From NCBI GenBank assembly GCA_903929195.1, contig CAIYTT010000050.1, forward strand, positions 1-48,780: a stretch of 48,780 bases of DNA, given 5' to 3'. Positions 34,534 through 43,725 of this stretch are shown here, piece by piece. A model generated the notes under the pieces. It saw nothing but the letters and a program-made list of their open reading frames with translations. It had not been told where the DNA came from and did not search any database. Both the position numbers and the translations under genes were made by a program. Every line of letters starts with the position of its first letter. Position 1 is the first letter of the stretch. The stretch is from an uncultured Bacteroidota bacterium. Its GTDB lineage: Bacteria; Bacteroidota; Bacteroidia; Chitinophagales; Chitinophagaceae.

Positions 34534-35709
34534 ATGCAAACAGCTTATATAGTTGCCGGTTATCGTACTGCGGTTGGAAAATCAAAACGTGGTTTTTTTC
34601 GTTTTTATAGACCAGATGACCTGGCAGTAGATGTTATAAAAGGTTTAATGGCAAGCATGCCACAGATAGAAGCTAATTTTATAGACGATGTTATTGTAGG
34701 AAATGCTGTACCGGAAGCAGAACAAGGTTTACAAATAGGCAGGATAATTGCTAATAGAGCAATAGGCGAAAATGCAGCAGGGCTAACTGTAAATCGTTAT
34801 TGCGGTTCGGGGTTGGAAGCAATTGCAATTGCAACTGCCAAAATACAAATGGGTATGGCGCATTGCATAATTGCAGGTGGCACAGAAAATATGAGTTTAG
34901 TGCCTACAGCAGGTTGGCGTACTATGCCAAATTATTCTATTGCCAATTCGCATGGTGATTATTATTTAAGTATGGGACTTACTGCAGAACAGGTTGCGAA
35001 TGATTATAAAATTAGTAGAGAAGAACAAGATTCTTTTGCATTACAGTCTCATAAAAGGGCGATAAATGCTATTGAGAATGGTTATTTTAAAAATGGAATA
35101 TTACCCATAAAAGTTAGTGAAGTATCTTTAAATGAAAAAAACAAGAAAGTAGTAAAAGAAACATTAGTAGATACAGATGAAGGACCTCGTGCAGATACTT
35201 CTCTGGAAGTATTAGCAAAATTACCGCCTGTTTTTGCACAAGGTGGCTCTGTAACAGCCGGCAATTCGTCTCAAACCTCAGACGGGGCTGCATTTACAAT
35301 TGTTATGAGCCAGCAATTAATGCAACAATTAGGATTAACCCCTATTGGCAGATTAGTAACATGCACTAGTGTAGGCGTAGATCCTCGTGTTATGGGTATT
35401 GGACCAATGATTGCAATACCAAAAGCATTAAAACAATCCGGCTTAACCTTAAATGACATAGACCTAATTGAATTAAATGAAGCATTTGCATCACAATCTC
35501 TTGCAGTAATAAAAGAATTGGGTTTGAATACAGAAAAGGTAAATATAAACGGAGGTGCAATATCTCTTGGTCATCCTTTGGGTTGTACAGGTGCAAAATT
35601 GACTATACAAATTTTAAATGACTTAAAAAGATTAGATAAAAAATACGGTATCGTTACTGCATGTATTGGTGGTGGGCAAGGTATTGCAGGTATTATAGAA
35701 AGATTATAA
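34534..35709 (+). CDS. Thiolase (acetyl-CoA acyltransferase/acetyltransferase)
   Basis: 391 residues, standard thiolase length. The nucleophile is Cys90 in VNRYCGSGLEAIA. NGGAISLGHPLGCTGAKL carries the catalytic His and TACIGGGQGIAG the C-terminal Cys. Catalyses thiolytic cleavage or condensation of acyl-CoA; in Bacteroidota such genes commonly serve fatty-acid beta-oxidation (FadA-like). No fadB or other beta-oxidation gene is adjacent, so degradative and biosynthetic roles cannot be told apart from the sequence. Cytosolic. Confidence 0.92.
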   Translation: MQTAYIVAGYRTAVGKSKRGFFRFYRPDDLAVDVIKGLMASMPQIEANFIDDVIVGNAVPEAEQGLQIGRIIANRAIGENAAGLTVNRYCGSGLEAIAIATAKIQMGMAHCIIAGGTENMSLVPTAGWRTMPNYSIANSHGDYYLSMGLTAEQVANDYKISREEQDSFALQSHKRAINAIENGYFKNGILPIKVSEVSLNEKNKKVVKETLVDTDEGPRADTSLEVLAKLPPVFAQGGSVTAGNSSQTSDGAAFTIVMSQQLMQQLGLTPIGRLVTCTSVGVDPRVMGIGPMIAIPKALKQSGLTLNDIDLIELNEAFASQSLAVIKELGLNTEKVNINGGAISLGHPLGCTGAKLTIQILNDLKRLDKKYGIVTACIGGGQGIAGIIERL

Positions 35710-35733
35710 TAATTATTAACGTAATTATTATAA
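35704..35733. terminator. All-AT bidirectional hairpin between thiolase and zapA
   Basis: TTATAATAATTA (35704-35715), loop TTAACG, TAATTATTATAA (35722-35733): a perfect 12-bp stem between convergent genes. It contains the thiolase stop codon. With no GC pairs it is a weak terminator at best. Confidence 0.4.
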
Positions 35734-35736
35734 AAA

Positions 35737-36021
35737 TTAATCTGTAATTACTTTATCTATTTTATTGCATAATCCTTCAATTTCATCAATAATTACAGGG
35801 TCATTCATAGCATTGGTAACACTATCAAGGGCGTACATTAATAAACACATGGCAATAAAGTCTTGGTCGTCTTTGCCTGCGTAATGGGTTCTCATTTCTG
35901 CAATTTTATCATCTGCAACTTTTACGGCTTTTTTTATTGCAGCTTCTTCTTCAGGATTTATTCTTATACGGTAGCTTCGTCCTGCTATCCAAAGCGAAAT
36001 AGGTATTAATTCATCACTCAT
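35737..36021 (-). CDS. zapA: Cell division protein ZapA
   Basis: 94 residues. SLWIAGRSYRIRINPEEEAA in the N-terminal domain and the helical region VADDKIAEMRTHYAGKDDQD are ZapA-like; it bundles FtsZ filaments at the division ring. Its ATG overlaps the lspA TGA by four bases (ATGA), so it is translated after lspA. Confidence 0.85.
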   Translation of the reverse strand: MSDELIPISLWIAGRSYRIRINPEEEAAIKKAVKVADDKIAEMRTHYAGKDDQDFIAMCLLMYALDSVTNAMNDPVIIDEIEGLCNKIDKVITD

Positions 36022-36746
36022 ACGACATCATTATTTTCGATTTTTGAGTTTTTTTTCAATTTAAGTTGAGAGAAAAAATTCAAAACATAAAGTCTGAAAA
36101 TTAACAACATAACACCTACTGAAATTGCAGCGTCGGCTACATTGAAAATAGCATTAAAAAAAGTAAAATCATTTCGTTCGTCTTTAAAAGGAAACCATGA
36201 AGGTAAATTATGGAACGTATGTAAAGGGAAATAGAGCATATCTACTACCTTACCTTGCATGAATTTACCATATCCCGAACCTATTTTTGTAAAATGAGCA
36301 ATAGCCGTAGCATTATTATTATGATTGATTATTGTATCTAAGCTATTGTAAACATTAGTGAACCCACAGTTTTTCTCAATACTGTCAGTAAATAGTAAAC
36401 CATAGAAAAGGCTATCTATCAAATTGCCTAATGCACCGGCTAAAATGAGCGAACCACAAATTATTATTAATTTGCCATATTGGCGTTTTACTAAGTTTTT
36501 AAGAAGAAAGAAACCAAAAATAACAGCACATAGTCTAAATGTAGTTAATAGTATTTTTCCAAATTCGGAATTCATAATTTTTAGACCATAAGCCATACCT
36601 TCATTTTCAATGAAATGGATATTAAACCAGCCACCGGCAACATTAAGTTCATCGCCATTTGCAAAATGTGTTTTAATGTATATTTTCAACCATTGGTCAA
36701 TAATTATAATTACGAATACTAATATTATTGCATTGCGATACTTCAA
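36018..36746 (-). CDS. lspA: Lipoprotein signal peptidase with a large insertion
   Basis: Cleaves the signal peptide of diacylglyceryl-prolipoproteins in the inner membrane. 242 residues. Four membrane segments; catalytic Asp111 in AGALGNLIDSLFYG and Asp205 in FNVADAAISVG. Between them lies an insertion of about 60 residues (120-165) where compact LspA has a few, apparently periplasmic and containing GKVVDMLYFPLH. Long LspA forms occur in Bacteroidota. The start is TTG at 36746; an in-frame stop lies a short distance upstream and no ATG is available. Followed by zapA with a 4-nt overlap. Confidence 0.93.
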   Translation of the reverse strand: MKYRNAIILVFVIIIIDQWLKIYIKTHFANGDELNVAGGWFNIHFIENEGMAYGLKIMNSEFGKILLTTFRLCAVIFGFFLLKNLVKRQYGKLIIICGSLILAGALGNLIDSLFYGLLFTDSIEKNCGFTNVYNSLDTIINHNNNATAIAHFTKIGSGYGKFMQGKVVDMLYFPLHTFHNLPSWFPFKDERNDFTFFNAIFNVADAAISVGVMLLIFRLYVLNFFSQLKLKKNSKIENNDVV

Positions 36747-36813
36747 GATATTTAGCGTTTTTCTTGTTAATTATTTATTTGCGTATAAAACCAATCAGAG
36801 AATCAATAGTGGG

Positions 36814-36821
36814 CAAATATA
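36814..36821 (-). promoter_or_regulatory. -7 promoter box of lspA-zapA
   Basis: TATATTTG on the minus strand, matching TAnnTTTG, about 68 nt upstream of the lspA TTG start. Confidence 0.4.
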
Positions 36822-36989
36822 ATAAAAGTCTTGTTGGTGGGCTTGTAATTTGTGTTATGTCTTTTATAAAAATAAAATTTTTAATCAAATTTAAATTATG
36901 TATATTAGTATTGTTTCTTAGTTTCAATTGAATATTTATCTAATTCAGAAAAAAATAAAAATGATAAATAAATTCTTTATTTTCGCAAG

Positions 36990-38351
36990 ATGAAAAAGAA
37001 TTTATTTATTGCTTTTTGTTTATTTTGTCTTTCTAATTCTTTAAATCTGAATGCACAAATAATAAATACACTTACAGGTAATGGAACACCCGGTTATGTA
37101 TCTGATGGGGTAGCAGCATCTGGTGCTGAAATAAATTCGCCTTATGATGTTGCTGTTGATAGGTGGGGTACTGTTTATATTGCAGATTATGGAAATTTTC
37201 GTATTCGTAAAATAGACACTTTCGGTATTATAACAACAATAGCAGGTACAGGAATAAGTGGCTTTTCCGGAAACGGAGGACCAGCAACAGCAGCTAAAAT
37301 ATTAGGACCACGTTCTATTACAGTTGATAAATCGGGGGTAGTTTATTTTTCTGATTTTGCAAAAAATTGTGTTCGGAAAATAGGGTTAGACGGTATTATT
37401 TATCCTGTTGCAGGCAGGGGAGATACAATTGCCGGTTTTTATGGGGATAACGGACCGGCAACAGCAGCAATGTTTAATGGTCCATGGGGAATTGCAGTTG
37501 ATAAAAAAGGGAATGTTTTTATTGCCGATGCATCCAATAACCGTATTCGTAAAGTAGATACTTTCGGAATAGTTACTACAGTTGTTGGTGATGGTGTACC
37601 TTATCCTATAAATGACGGTATGCCGGCAACAGCTGGTAGGGTACAGTACCCTTATGGTATTGATATAGATAATTTAGGTAATTTATACATTGCAGATAAT
37701 GGCAATAATATTATTCGCAAAGTAGATACCTTAGGAATAATACATACTATTGGTGGTGTACCGGGTACTGGTTCTTATGGCTACACTGGTGATAACGGAC
37801 CCGCAACAGCCGCAAAAATATACAGTCCTTATGATGTAGCTGTAGATTCTAATCGTAATGTATATATTGCAGATTGGCATAACGATGTAATAAGAAGAAT
37901 CAATGCTAACGGTACGATGATAACTGTTGTAGGTAATGGTTTAACAGGGTTTTCGGGCGATAATGGAAACGCACTTATGGCTAAAATAAATTATCCTACA
38001 GGTGTTTGTATTGGTGGTAAAGGTTTTCTTTACTTTGCCGATTTTAACAATAATCGTGTAAGATATTTGGGTGAAAATGTATATGTGAATCCGCTATTTG
38101 CAGCCAAAATGGGTATTGCAGTTTCCCCCAATCCTACTTCTAATAAGTCGTTTTCAATAAATATTTCGACCCCTATGGAAACAAACGCACATGTATTAAT
38201 AAGTACAATTACAGGTAAACAAATAAAAGATTTTACAATTGCTACTAATAAACCTACAATAATAAATTTATACGAACCGGCAGGCATCTATATTATAACT
38301 GCTGCTATAAATGAAGATGTTGTAAGCGAAAAAGTAATAATTGGAGAGTAA
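36990..38351 (+). CDS. Secreted NHL-repeat beta-propeller protein with T9SS type A sorting domain
   Basis: 453 residues. The signal peptide ends at LNLNAQ. Six or so NHL-type repeats of about 55 residues follow, each with 'GDNGPATAAK...SPYDVAVDSxxNVYIADxxNxxIRRI', suggesting a six-bladed propeller; such proteins bind protein or carbohydrate, or act as copper-independent lyase-like folds. The C-terminal ~75 residues (AVSPNPTSNKSFSIN, GIYIITAAINED, EKVIIGE) are a T9SS type A sorting signal. Extracellular or surface; ligand unknown. A near-match -7 box (TATTTTCG at 36978-36985) lies 4 nt before the ATG. Confidence 0.88.
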   Translation: MKKNLFIAFCLFCLSNSLNLNAQIINTLTGNGTPGYVSDGVAASGAEINSPYDVAVDRWGTVYIADYGNFRIRKIDTFGIITTIAGTGISGFSGNGGPATAAKILGPRSITVDKSGVVYFSDFAKNCVRKIGLDGIIYPVAGRGDTIAGFYGDNGPATAAMFNGPWGIAVDKKGNVFIADASNNRIRKVDTFGIVTTVVGDGVPYPINDGMPATAGRVQYPYGIDIDNLGNLYIADNGNNIIRKVDTLGIIHTIGGVPGTGSYGYTGDNGPATAAKIYSPYDVAVDSNRNVYIADWHNDVIRRINANGTMITVVGNGLTGFSGDNGNALMAKINYPTGVCIGGKGFLYFADFNNNRVRYLGENVYVNPLFAAKMGIAVSPNPTSNKSFSINISTPMETNAHVLISTITGKQIKDFTIATNKPTIINLYEPAGIYIITAAINEDVVSEKVIIGE

Positions 38352-38370
38352 AAAAATAATAAACATAAAT

Positions 38371-38407
38371 AAAAAAGGTTTCAAGTAATAAACTTGAAAC
38401 CTTTTTT
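38371..38407. terminator. Bidirectional intrinsic terminator
   Basis: AAAAAAGGTTTCAAG (38371-38385), loop TAATAAA, CTTGAAACCTTTTTT (38393-38407): a perfect 15-bp stem with A- and T-runs at its ends. It lies between the convergent NHL protein gene and the response regulator. Confidence 0.9.
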
Positions 38408-38427
38408 ATTTATGAGTGTTTTTGAAA

Positions 38428-39135
38428 TTAAGCAGCAGGTGGAAAATAATTAAATCTGAAACCAATACCATGTATAGTTTGCAATTTTGCAGCTGTTTGT
38501 GCTTTTAGGTATTTTCTTACTTTGGTAATAAATACATCCATACTTCTACCTAAGAAGTAATCGTCTTTACCCCAAACGTTCAGCAATATTTCATCTCTTT
38601 TTAAGATGCGATTTGCATTTAAACACAAATATCTAATTAATTCGGCTTCTCTTTGTGTAAGTTGATATTCAACAGAATCATTTTTTAATGTCAAATTGTT
38701 GAAATCAAAATCAAGCTCACCAATTTTAAAGAATACATCTTGTGCAACTTCTTGTTTTCTTGTGCGCCTGATAAATACCTGTATTCTGTGCAATAATTCT
38801 TGCATATTATACGGTTTAGTAACATAATCATCTGCCCCGCTTTCAAACCCAATAATTTTGTCACTATCCATGGTTTTAGACGTAACTAAAATAATTGGAA
38901 TTTGCTCGTTCTTTTTGCGTATATTATTTGCTAATTCCAAGCCATCTTTTTTGCCGGGAAGTAATACATCAATAAGACAAAGGTCATAGATGTTTTTCAT
39001 GAATAATTGCCAAGCAAGGTCACTATCTGTTGTGTGTGTAACCTCATAATCATGCTTCTGCAAAAAGTCTTTTACAACGTACCCTAAGATTGGGTCGTCT
39101 TCTACCAACAATATTTTAATTTTCGTCTGCGACAT
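38428..39135 (-). CDS. OmpR/PhoB-family response regulator (RprY-like)
   Basis: 235 residues. The receiver domain at 6-122 has the acidic pocket VEDD, phospho-acceptor Asp56 (CLIDVLLPGKKDG), Thr/Ser switch (LVTSK) and Lys (YVTKPYN). The C-terminal winged helix at about 135-232 contains LTQREAELIRYLCLNANRIL and GRSMDVFITKVRKYL. It binds DNA as a dimer after phosphorylation. It is an orphan: no histidine kinase gene adjoins it. It resembles RprY of Bacteroides in domain make-up, but the targets here are unknown. Confidence 0.88.
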   Translation of the reverse strand: MSQTKIKILLVEDDPILGYVVKDFLQKHDYEVTHTTDSDLAWQLFMKNIYDLCLIDVLLPGKKDGLELANNIRKKNEQIPIILVTSKTMDSDKIIGFESGADDYVTKPYNMQELLHRIQVFIRRTRKQEVAQDVFFKIGELDFDFNNLTLKNDSVEYQLTQREAELIRYLCLNANRILKRDEILLNVWGKDDYFLGRSMDVFITKVRKYLKAQTAAKLQTIHGIGFRFNYFPPAA

Positions 39136-39254
39136 AATTAGTAAACTGTATAGTTAAAAAAATTTAAAGTGCTAATTTAATACTTCTTTTATTATTATAG
39201 AAATATTATTGAATAATTTTTACAAAAATAAGTGTTTTTTTGACATTTGGAAGC

Positions 39255-39848
39255 TTATTTCTTAACACGTTGCGGATTTTGTGTTAAAAATGCATCCCAT
39301 GAGGTCGTTTTTTTACTTTTCGTTTTAATAACAGGTTCCTTAGCAATACTAAGTAACGCATTAGAGTTTTGATAATAATGACAAAGTGCTACTGCTACGG
39401 CATCTGTTGCATCATAAAAACGTACATCCTGTTCTTCAATTTTTAATATATGTTGTAATATAGTCCATACTTGTTCTTTTGTAGCTGCACCTCTACCGGT
39501 AATAGATTGTTTTATTTTCCGTGGTGCATATTCGGTCGGATGTAATCCATTCATCATAGCGGCAGCAATTGCAACACCTTGTGCCCTGCCAAGCTTTAAC
39601 ATGCTTTGCACGTTTTTGCCAAAAAATGGTGCTTCAATTGCAACCGCAGCAGGGTTATGTATTGCCAGTAAACTTTCCATTTTTTTAAATATTAAATGTA
39701 ATCTTTGGGCATGGTCTTCATACTTAGACAATTGTAACACCCCCATTTCTACTAACGAAATTTTACTTTTACTTGCCGATATTACTCCATAACCCATTAC
39801 AATTGTACCGGGGTCTATGCCTAAAATTATTTCAGAATTATCTTTCAA
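39255..39848 (-). CDS. ruvC: Crossover junction endodeoxyribonuclease RuvC
   Basis: Resolves Holliday junctions with RuvAB. 197 residues. Catalytic carboxylates: Asp12 in ILGIDPGTIVMGYG, the Glu in AVAIEAPFFGKNVQS, and the Asp pair in YDATDAVAVALCH. The start is TTG at 39848, supported by a -7 box on the same strand at 39876-39883 that places the transcript start about 20 nt upstream. The C-terminal 25 residues (KTKSKKTTSWDAFL) are an extension beyond the typical fold. ruvA and ruvB are not nearby. Confidence 0.93.
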   Translation of the reverse strand: MKDNSEIILGIDPGTIVMGYGVISASKSKISLVEMGVLQLSKYEDHAQRLHLIFKKMESLLAIHNPAAVAIEAPFFGKNVQSMLKLGRAQGVAIAAAMMNGLHPTEYAPRKIKQSITGRGAATKEQVWTILQHILKIEEQDVRFYDATDAVAVALCHYYQNSNALLSIAKEPVIKTKSKKTTSWDAFLTQNPQRVKK

Positions 39849-39875
39849 ATAATTAACGTCTTTATTTTAATTGGT

Positions 39876-39883
39876 CAAAGGTA
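39876..39883 (-). promoter_or_regulatory. -7 promoter box of ruvC
   Basis: TACCTTTG on the minus strand, the same -7 variant as rpsJ and rplS, about 28 nt upstream of the ruvC TTG. Confidence 0.5.
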
Positions 39884-39981
39884 CATTTTGAACGTATTTA
39901 ATCCTTAATAAAATTATTTAGAATAAAATTTAATTTATTAGGTATTTAGGAAATGGTAATTTTTCAAAATTATATTGTAAT

Positions 39982-41733
39982 CTATTTTTGTGGCATATTC
40001 TTTAATATTTCTATTGGTACAGGAATATTAAGTTGTTTCATGTGGTTTATTTGCGATATTAATTCATTTGTTTGGTGAGTATTATAGTATATTATCATTA
40101 ATTTATTGTTGGCTTCTTTTCCCTCATCCGATGTTTCAGGTACAGTTTTAAGAAACGTTTTAAGATAGCTGACTGCATTAGTGAAATCATTTTTCATTAC
40201 AGCTATTTGGGCTAAATAAAAATAGCATTTAATGTAATTAGATATATTTCTTTCTGCAAGTAAATATTTTTCTGCTGCAGCCAATGAATCTTTATTATTT
40301 GTTTTTATAAGCATTTCTGCATAATAAAAATTTATATATTTTTCTTTTGGATTTAAATGATAAGCTTTTTTGAATAATGCCACCGATTCCTCCATATTAT
40401 CATCTCGTTCTGCAAGCATCATATTGGCATAGGCACAATTGGGAGATGTTTGTACTGCTTGTCTCCAAAAAGATTGTGGGTCAGCAAAGTTTCTTTGATG
40501 TATATAGTTTAAAATGCCTAATACTACGCAAGCAATAATTACATAAAGCATTAGCTGCCAATCGCCTCGTGGAGTATTTAAAATACATGTCTGTGGCAAT
40601 ATTAATAAAATTCCAATTATAGGCAGGTATAAACGATGTTCGAAAGTTTGGTCGTTTAAGTGATTGGGAACAAGTAATGCAGGAATTAAGAAAAAGAAGA
40701 AAATAATAAATCCACTTAATAGAGTTCTCCAGTTTCTTTTTTTATAATATATAATAGCTACAATTAATAATATTATTGCAATAATACCAAAAAGATAAGT
40801 TGTATCTTCTTGGGTAGGAAAAACACTTAGATTAAATGGTAAGAAAATTTTGCCAATATACTGTATAATTACAGGTAATCTATTGAAGAAGTCTATAGCT
40901 AATTGTCCGGGTACAATTGCTGTAGTTGCAATAGTAGCTTGTGTGCGTGCATAATACCAAACACCCAAACAACCTGCCCATAAAAACATTTGCAACAGTA
41001 TTTTTATATTGTAAATTTTATTTTTTAGCATTATAACAAGCATTGTTAATGCAACAGGTGCTGCAAAAACAGCTGTTTCTTTTGTAAAGAAGGCAAGCAA
41101 TAAAAATAAAACTGAAAGTAGTAAGTGCGGTATTTTTCCTGTTTTAGTAAAATTGATAGAGAATATTAGAAATGATAGTGTAAAGATGGCTAATAAAGTA
41201 TCGTTTCTTCCGGGTATCCAAGCTACAGCTTGGCAAAGTACAGGATGTACAGCGAAAATTAGAGTAAGAATAAATGAATTTAAGGGTGTTTGTTCTAGTT
41301 TAATAAATAACTTATAGAGTAAAATAACAGATGTGATATGAAAAACAATATTTATAAAATGATAGCCCTCAATATTTTCATGAAACAATTGGTAATTAAG
41401 CAACATTGAATTTAAAAAAAGAGGACGGTAGTATGGGTCTTTTACAGCATCAAATAAACCCCGATGAAATGAGGTGAAAAAATTGGAAATATCTTGATAG
41501 TACTCGTGAAATTCTTTTATAAATATAGAATCATCTAATTCTGTAAACTTAAAATAAATTACCGGCACATATACTATTAATGTAGCTGCAATTAACCATA
41601 GTAAAGGTCTGTTTACAATAAATGTATCTTTATTTGCACTAATTGTAGTTGTGTTTTTGATAGCACTACTATTACTTGCAGCATTTGCTACAGGTTTATT
41701 ATTTGGTGTATTTGTTTTTTTGTTTTTACTCAC
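39982..41733 (-). CDS. GT-C-like polytopic membrane protein with C-terminal TPR-like region (TMTC-like)
   Basis: 583 residues from GTG 41733. About ten to eleven membrane segments between residues 42 and 420. An Asp-Asp pair in FKFTELDDSIF (67-68) sits in the first periplasmic loop, the usual place of the catalytic acid in GT-C lipid-linked glycosyltransferases. FAVHPVLCQAVAWIPGRNDT, FFTKETAVF and LPIIGI resemble TMTC/PMT-type proteins. The last ~150 residues (AYANMMLAERDDN, ALFKKAYHLNPKEKYINFYY) are TPR-like helices. Predicted substrate and sugar unknown; protein O-glycosylation in the periplasm is a possibility. Tandem paralogue of the next gene, 128 nt away. Confidence 0.7.
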   Translation of the reverse strand: MSKNKKTNTPNNKPVANAASNSSAIKNTTTISANKDTFIVNRPLLWLIAATLIVYVPVIYFKFTELDDSIFIKEFHEYYQDISNFFTSFHRGLFDAVKDPYYRPLFLNSMLLNYQLFHENIEGYHFINIVFHITSVILLYKLFIKLEQTPLNSFILTLIFAVHPVLCQAVAWIPGRNDTLLAIFTLSFLIFSINFTKTGKIPHLLLSVLFLLLAFFTKETAVFAAPVALTMLVIMLKNKIYNIKILLQMFLWAGCLGVWYYARTQATIATTAIVPGQLAIDFFNRLPVIIQYIGKIFLPFNLSVFPTQEDTTYLFGIIAIILLIVAIIYYKKRNWRTLLSGFIIFFFFLIPALLVPNHLNDQTFEHRLYLPIIGILLILPQTCILNTPRGDWQLMLYVIIACVVLGILNYIHQRNFADPQSFWRQAVQTSPNCAYANMMLAERDDNMEESVALFKKAYHLNPKEKYINFYYAEMLIKTNNKDSLAAAEKYLLAERNISNYIKCYFYLAQIAVMKNDFTNAVSYLKTFLKTVPETSDEGKEANNKLMIIYYNTHQTNELISQINHMKQLNIPVPIEILKNMPQK

Positions 41734-41757
41734 AGTGCAATAATATTATGCTAAAGT

Positions 41758-41765
41758 CAAATTTA
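41758..41765 (-). promoter_or_regulatory. -7 promoter box of the downstream GT-C-like gene
   Basis: TAAATTTG on the minus strand, matching TAnnTTTG, about 25 nt upstream of the GTG start at 41733. It gives the second paralogue its own promoter. Confidence 0.4.
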
Positions 41766-41861
41766 ATAATTTTTTTCTTAAAATATTTTTATTTACCGGC
41801 AATAATAATATATTTTAAACAATAGTATTTACAAGTTTGATTTTGAAGTATTAAAAAATTA

Positions 41862-43523
41862 CTAAAGTCCTAATTGCATTAAAATATTGTCGATAAATGG
41901 ATTATTTAACTCTTTAAGTTTTGTTATATTTTCTTGCATTTTTTCAGGTTGTAACAATGTTGTGTCTATTGTTAATGAATCGTTTTTTTCTTTTTCAAAA
42001 TGTGGGTTATTTTGTAAATACCTATTTAGATAGTTATAGGCAGTTTTTAAATCATTCTTTTTTATAGCTATTCTGGCGAGATAAAAATTGGATTGGTAAA
42101 AATTAGAATTTTTTAACTCTGCAACAAAATAGCTCTCTGATAATAATATAGAATCTTTTTGTTGTAAATAAACACCATAGCAAAAATTTAAATATTTTTG
42201 TTTGGGATTAAGTATAAATGCTTTTTGAAATAGAGGCTCGCATTTTTCTTTGTTTTTTGTATGTACAGCAAGCATCATATTTGCAGAGCAAGAATTGGGT
42301 GAGGTTGCAACAGCATTTGTCCAAAATGCGTTAGGTGACGAGAAGTTTTGTTGGTAATTGAAATTGATAGCTGATAAGAGGGCTACAAAAAATAGATATA
42401 CCCTAAATAAATGTTTCTCTTTTAAGTTGTTTTTAAATAGTATTGTTTGGGGTAACAATAATAATATTCCTAAAAAAGGTAAATAGAGCCTATGTTCCAA
42501 ATATTGAGAGTTTTCATTCGTATTGGGTATTAATAAAGAAGGGATTAGAAATAAAAAAAATATTACAATTGAAGAGAAAATAGCGTTCCAATTTTTGTTT
42601 TTTGATTTAAGAATAATTAGGAGTATGAAAAATATACTTATATAACCCAAGTAATAAACAGTATCTTTTTGTGTGGGATATACGGATAAGTTTATAGGAA
42701 TAAATATTTTACCAATGTATTGAATTACAACAGGTATTTTATGATATAGTTGGTAAGCTATTATTTTAGGCGTAAGCGATATATGTTTTATAGAGGCAAA
42801 GGACCAGGAGACAAACCAAATTAGAAAACAAAAAATCCAACTGAAATCTAAGAACAAGTTGTTTTTTGATTTCCATTTTTCGGTTCTAGCAATGTGAATA
42901 ATAAAAAAGCCCACCGGTATGGCAAAAAAGGTGGTTTCTTTTGTATAAAACGATACTAATAAAAATAGACAAGATAATAGAAGATGCATGTATTTGCCTG
43001 TTTCATTAAATTTTATTGATTGTATTAAAAAGGAAAAAATAAAGATAGCAAGCAGTGTGTCATTTCTGCCCGGTATCCAAGCAACAGCCTCTGCCAGTGC
43101 AGGATGTACGGCAAAAAATAGTGCCAAAACAAATGCATGTACCGATGTTACTTTTATTTTAATTAGAAGTTTATAAAGTAAAATTACAGCCAATACATGC
43201 AATAAAATATTTATAAAATGATACCCCATGAAGTTTTCTCCGCATATTTTGTAATTAAGTAATATAGAATCAAGAAATAAAGGCCGGTAATAAAGGCTGT
43301 TTTTGTAGTCGAATACGCCTCTTGTAAAGGAGGTAATTAAATTTTCAATATTTTGATTGTAATTATGAAATCTTAATATGAATAGATAGTCATCTAAATA
43401 CGTTATTCCAAAAAACAAAGTAGGTAAGTATTGAAGAAAAGAAATTAGAGCAAGAATCAAAATGGGTTTTTTGATATTTATTTTTTCGTCATCATCTTGT
43501 TTGTTTGTAATCTTATAATCCAT
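41862..43523 (-). CDS. GT-C-like polytopic membrane protein with C-terminal TPR-like region, paralogue of the adjacent gene
   Basis: 553 residues. Clearly homologous to the protein at 39982-41733 from the first membrane helix to the TPR-like tail: FGITYLDDYLFIL (Asp44-Asp45), YYRPLFLDSILLNYK, FAVHPALAEAVAWIPGRNDT, FYTKETTFFAIPVG, IQYIGKIFIPINLSVYPTQ and NPKQKYLNFCYGVYLQQ. The N-terminus is shorter than that of the neighbour, which has a ~40-residue polar Lys/Asn/Thr-rich head. A glycosyltransferase or lipid-linked sugar transferase role is inferred, not shown. Confidence 0.7.
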   Translation of the reverse strand: MDYKITNKQDDDEKINIKKPILILALISFLQYLPTLFFGITYLDDYLFILRFHNYNQNIENLITSFTRGVFDYKNSLYYRPLFLDSILLNYKICGENFMGYHFINILLHVLAVILLYKLLIKIKVTSVHAFVLALFFAVHPALAEAVAWIPGRNDTLLAIFIFSFLIQSIKFNETGKYMHLLLSCLFLLVSFYTKETTFFAIPVGFFIIHIARTEKWKSKNNLFLDFSWIFCFLIWFVSWSFASIKHISLTPKIIAYQLYHKIPVVIQYIGKIFIPINLSVYPTQKDTVYYLGYISIFFILLIILKSKNKNWNAIFSSIVIFFLFLIPSLLIPNTNENSQYLEHRLYLPFLGILLLLPQTILFKNNLKEKHLFRVYLFFVALLSAINFNYQQNFSSPNAFWTNAVATSPNSCSANMMLAVHTKNKEKCEPLFQKAFILNPKQKYLNFCYGVYLQQKDSILLSESYFVAELKNSNFYQSNFYLARIAIKKNDLKTAYNYLNRYLQNNPHFEKEKNDSLTIDTTLLQPEKMQENITKLKELNNPFIDNILMQLGL

Positions 43524-43692
43524 AATAGATTTGTAAAACAGTATTAAAAGTTTTATTGTTGCAAAATTGGTTTAAAATTATCTAAAGGTAAGCAAGCTGC
43601 TTATAAAAATATTTTAATTAATTTGTCTTATTTTTTATAGCTACATTCAAATTTAGAGTAAATCTTTTCGCTTTTTAGCTCGAAAATTTACC

Positions 43693-43700
43693 TAAATTTG
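43693..43700 (+). promoter_or_regulatory. -7 promoter box of the UPF0173 gene
   Basis: TAAATTTG, matching TAnnTTTG, 26 nt before the ATG at 43726. Confidence 0.45.
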
Positions 43701-43725
43701 CAGAGATTAATAAAATCTATTTAAT

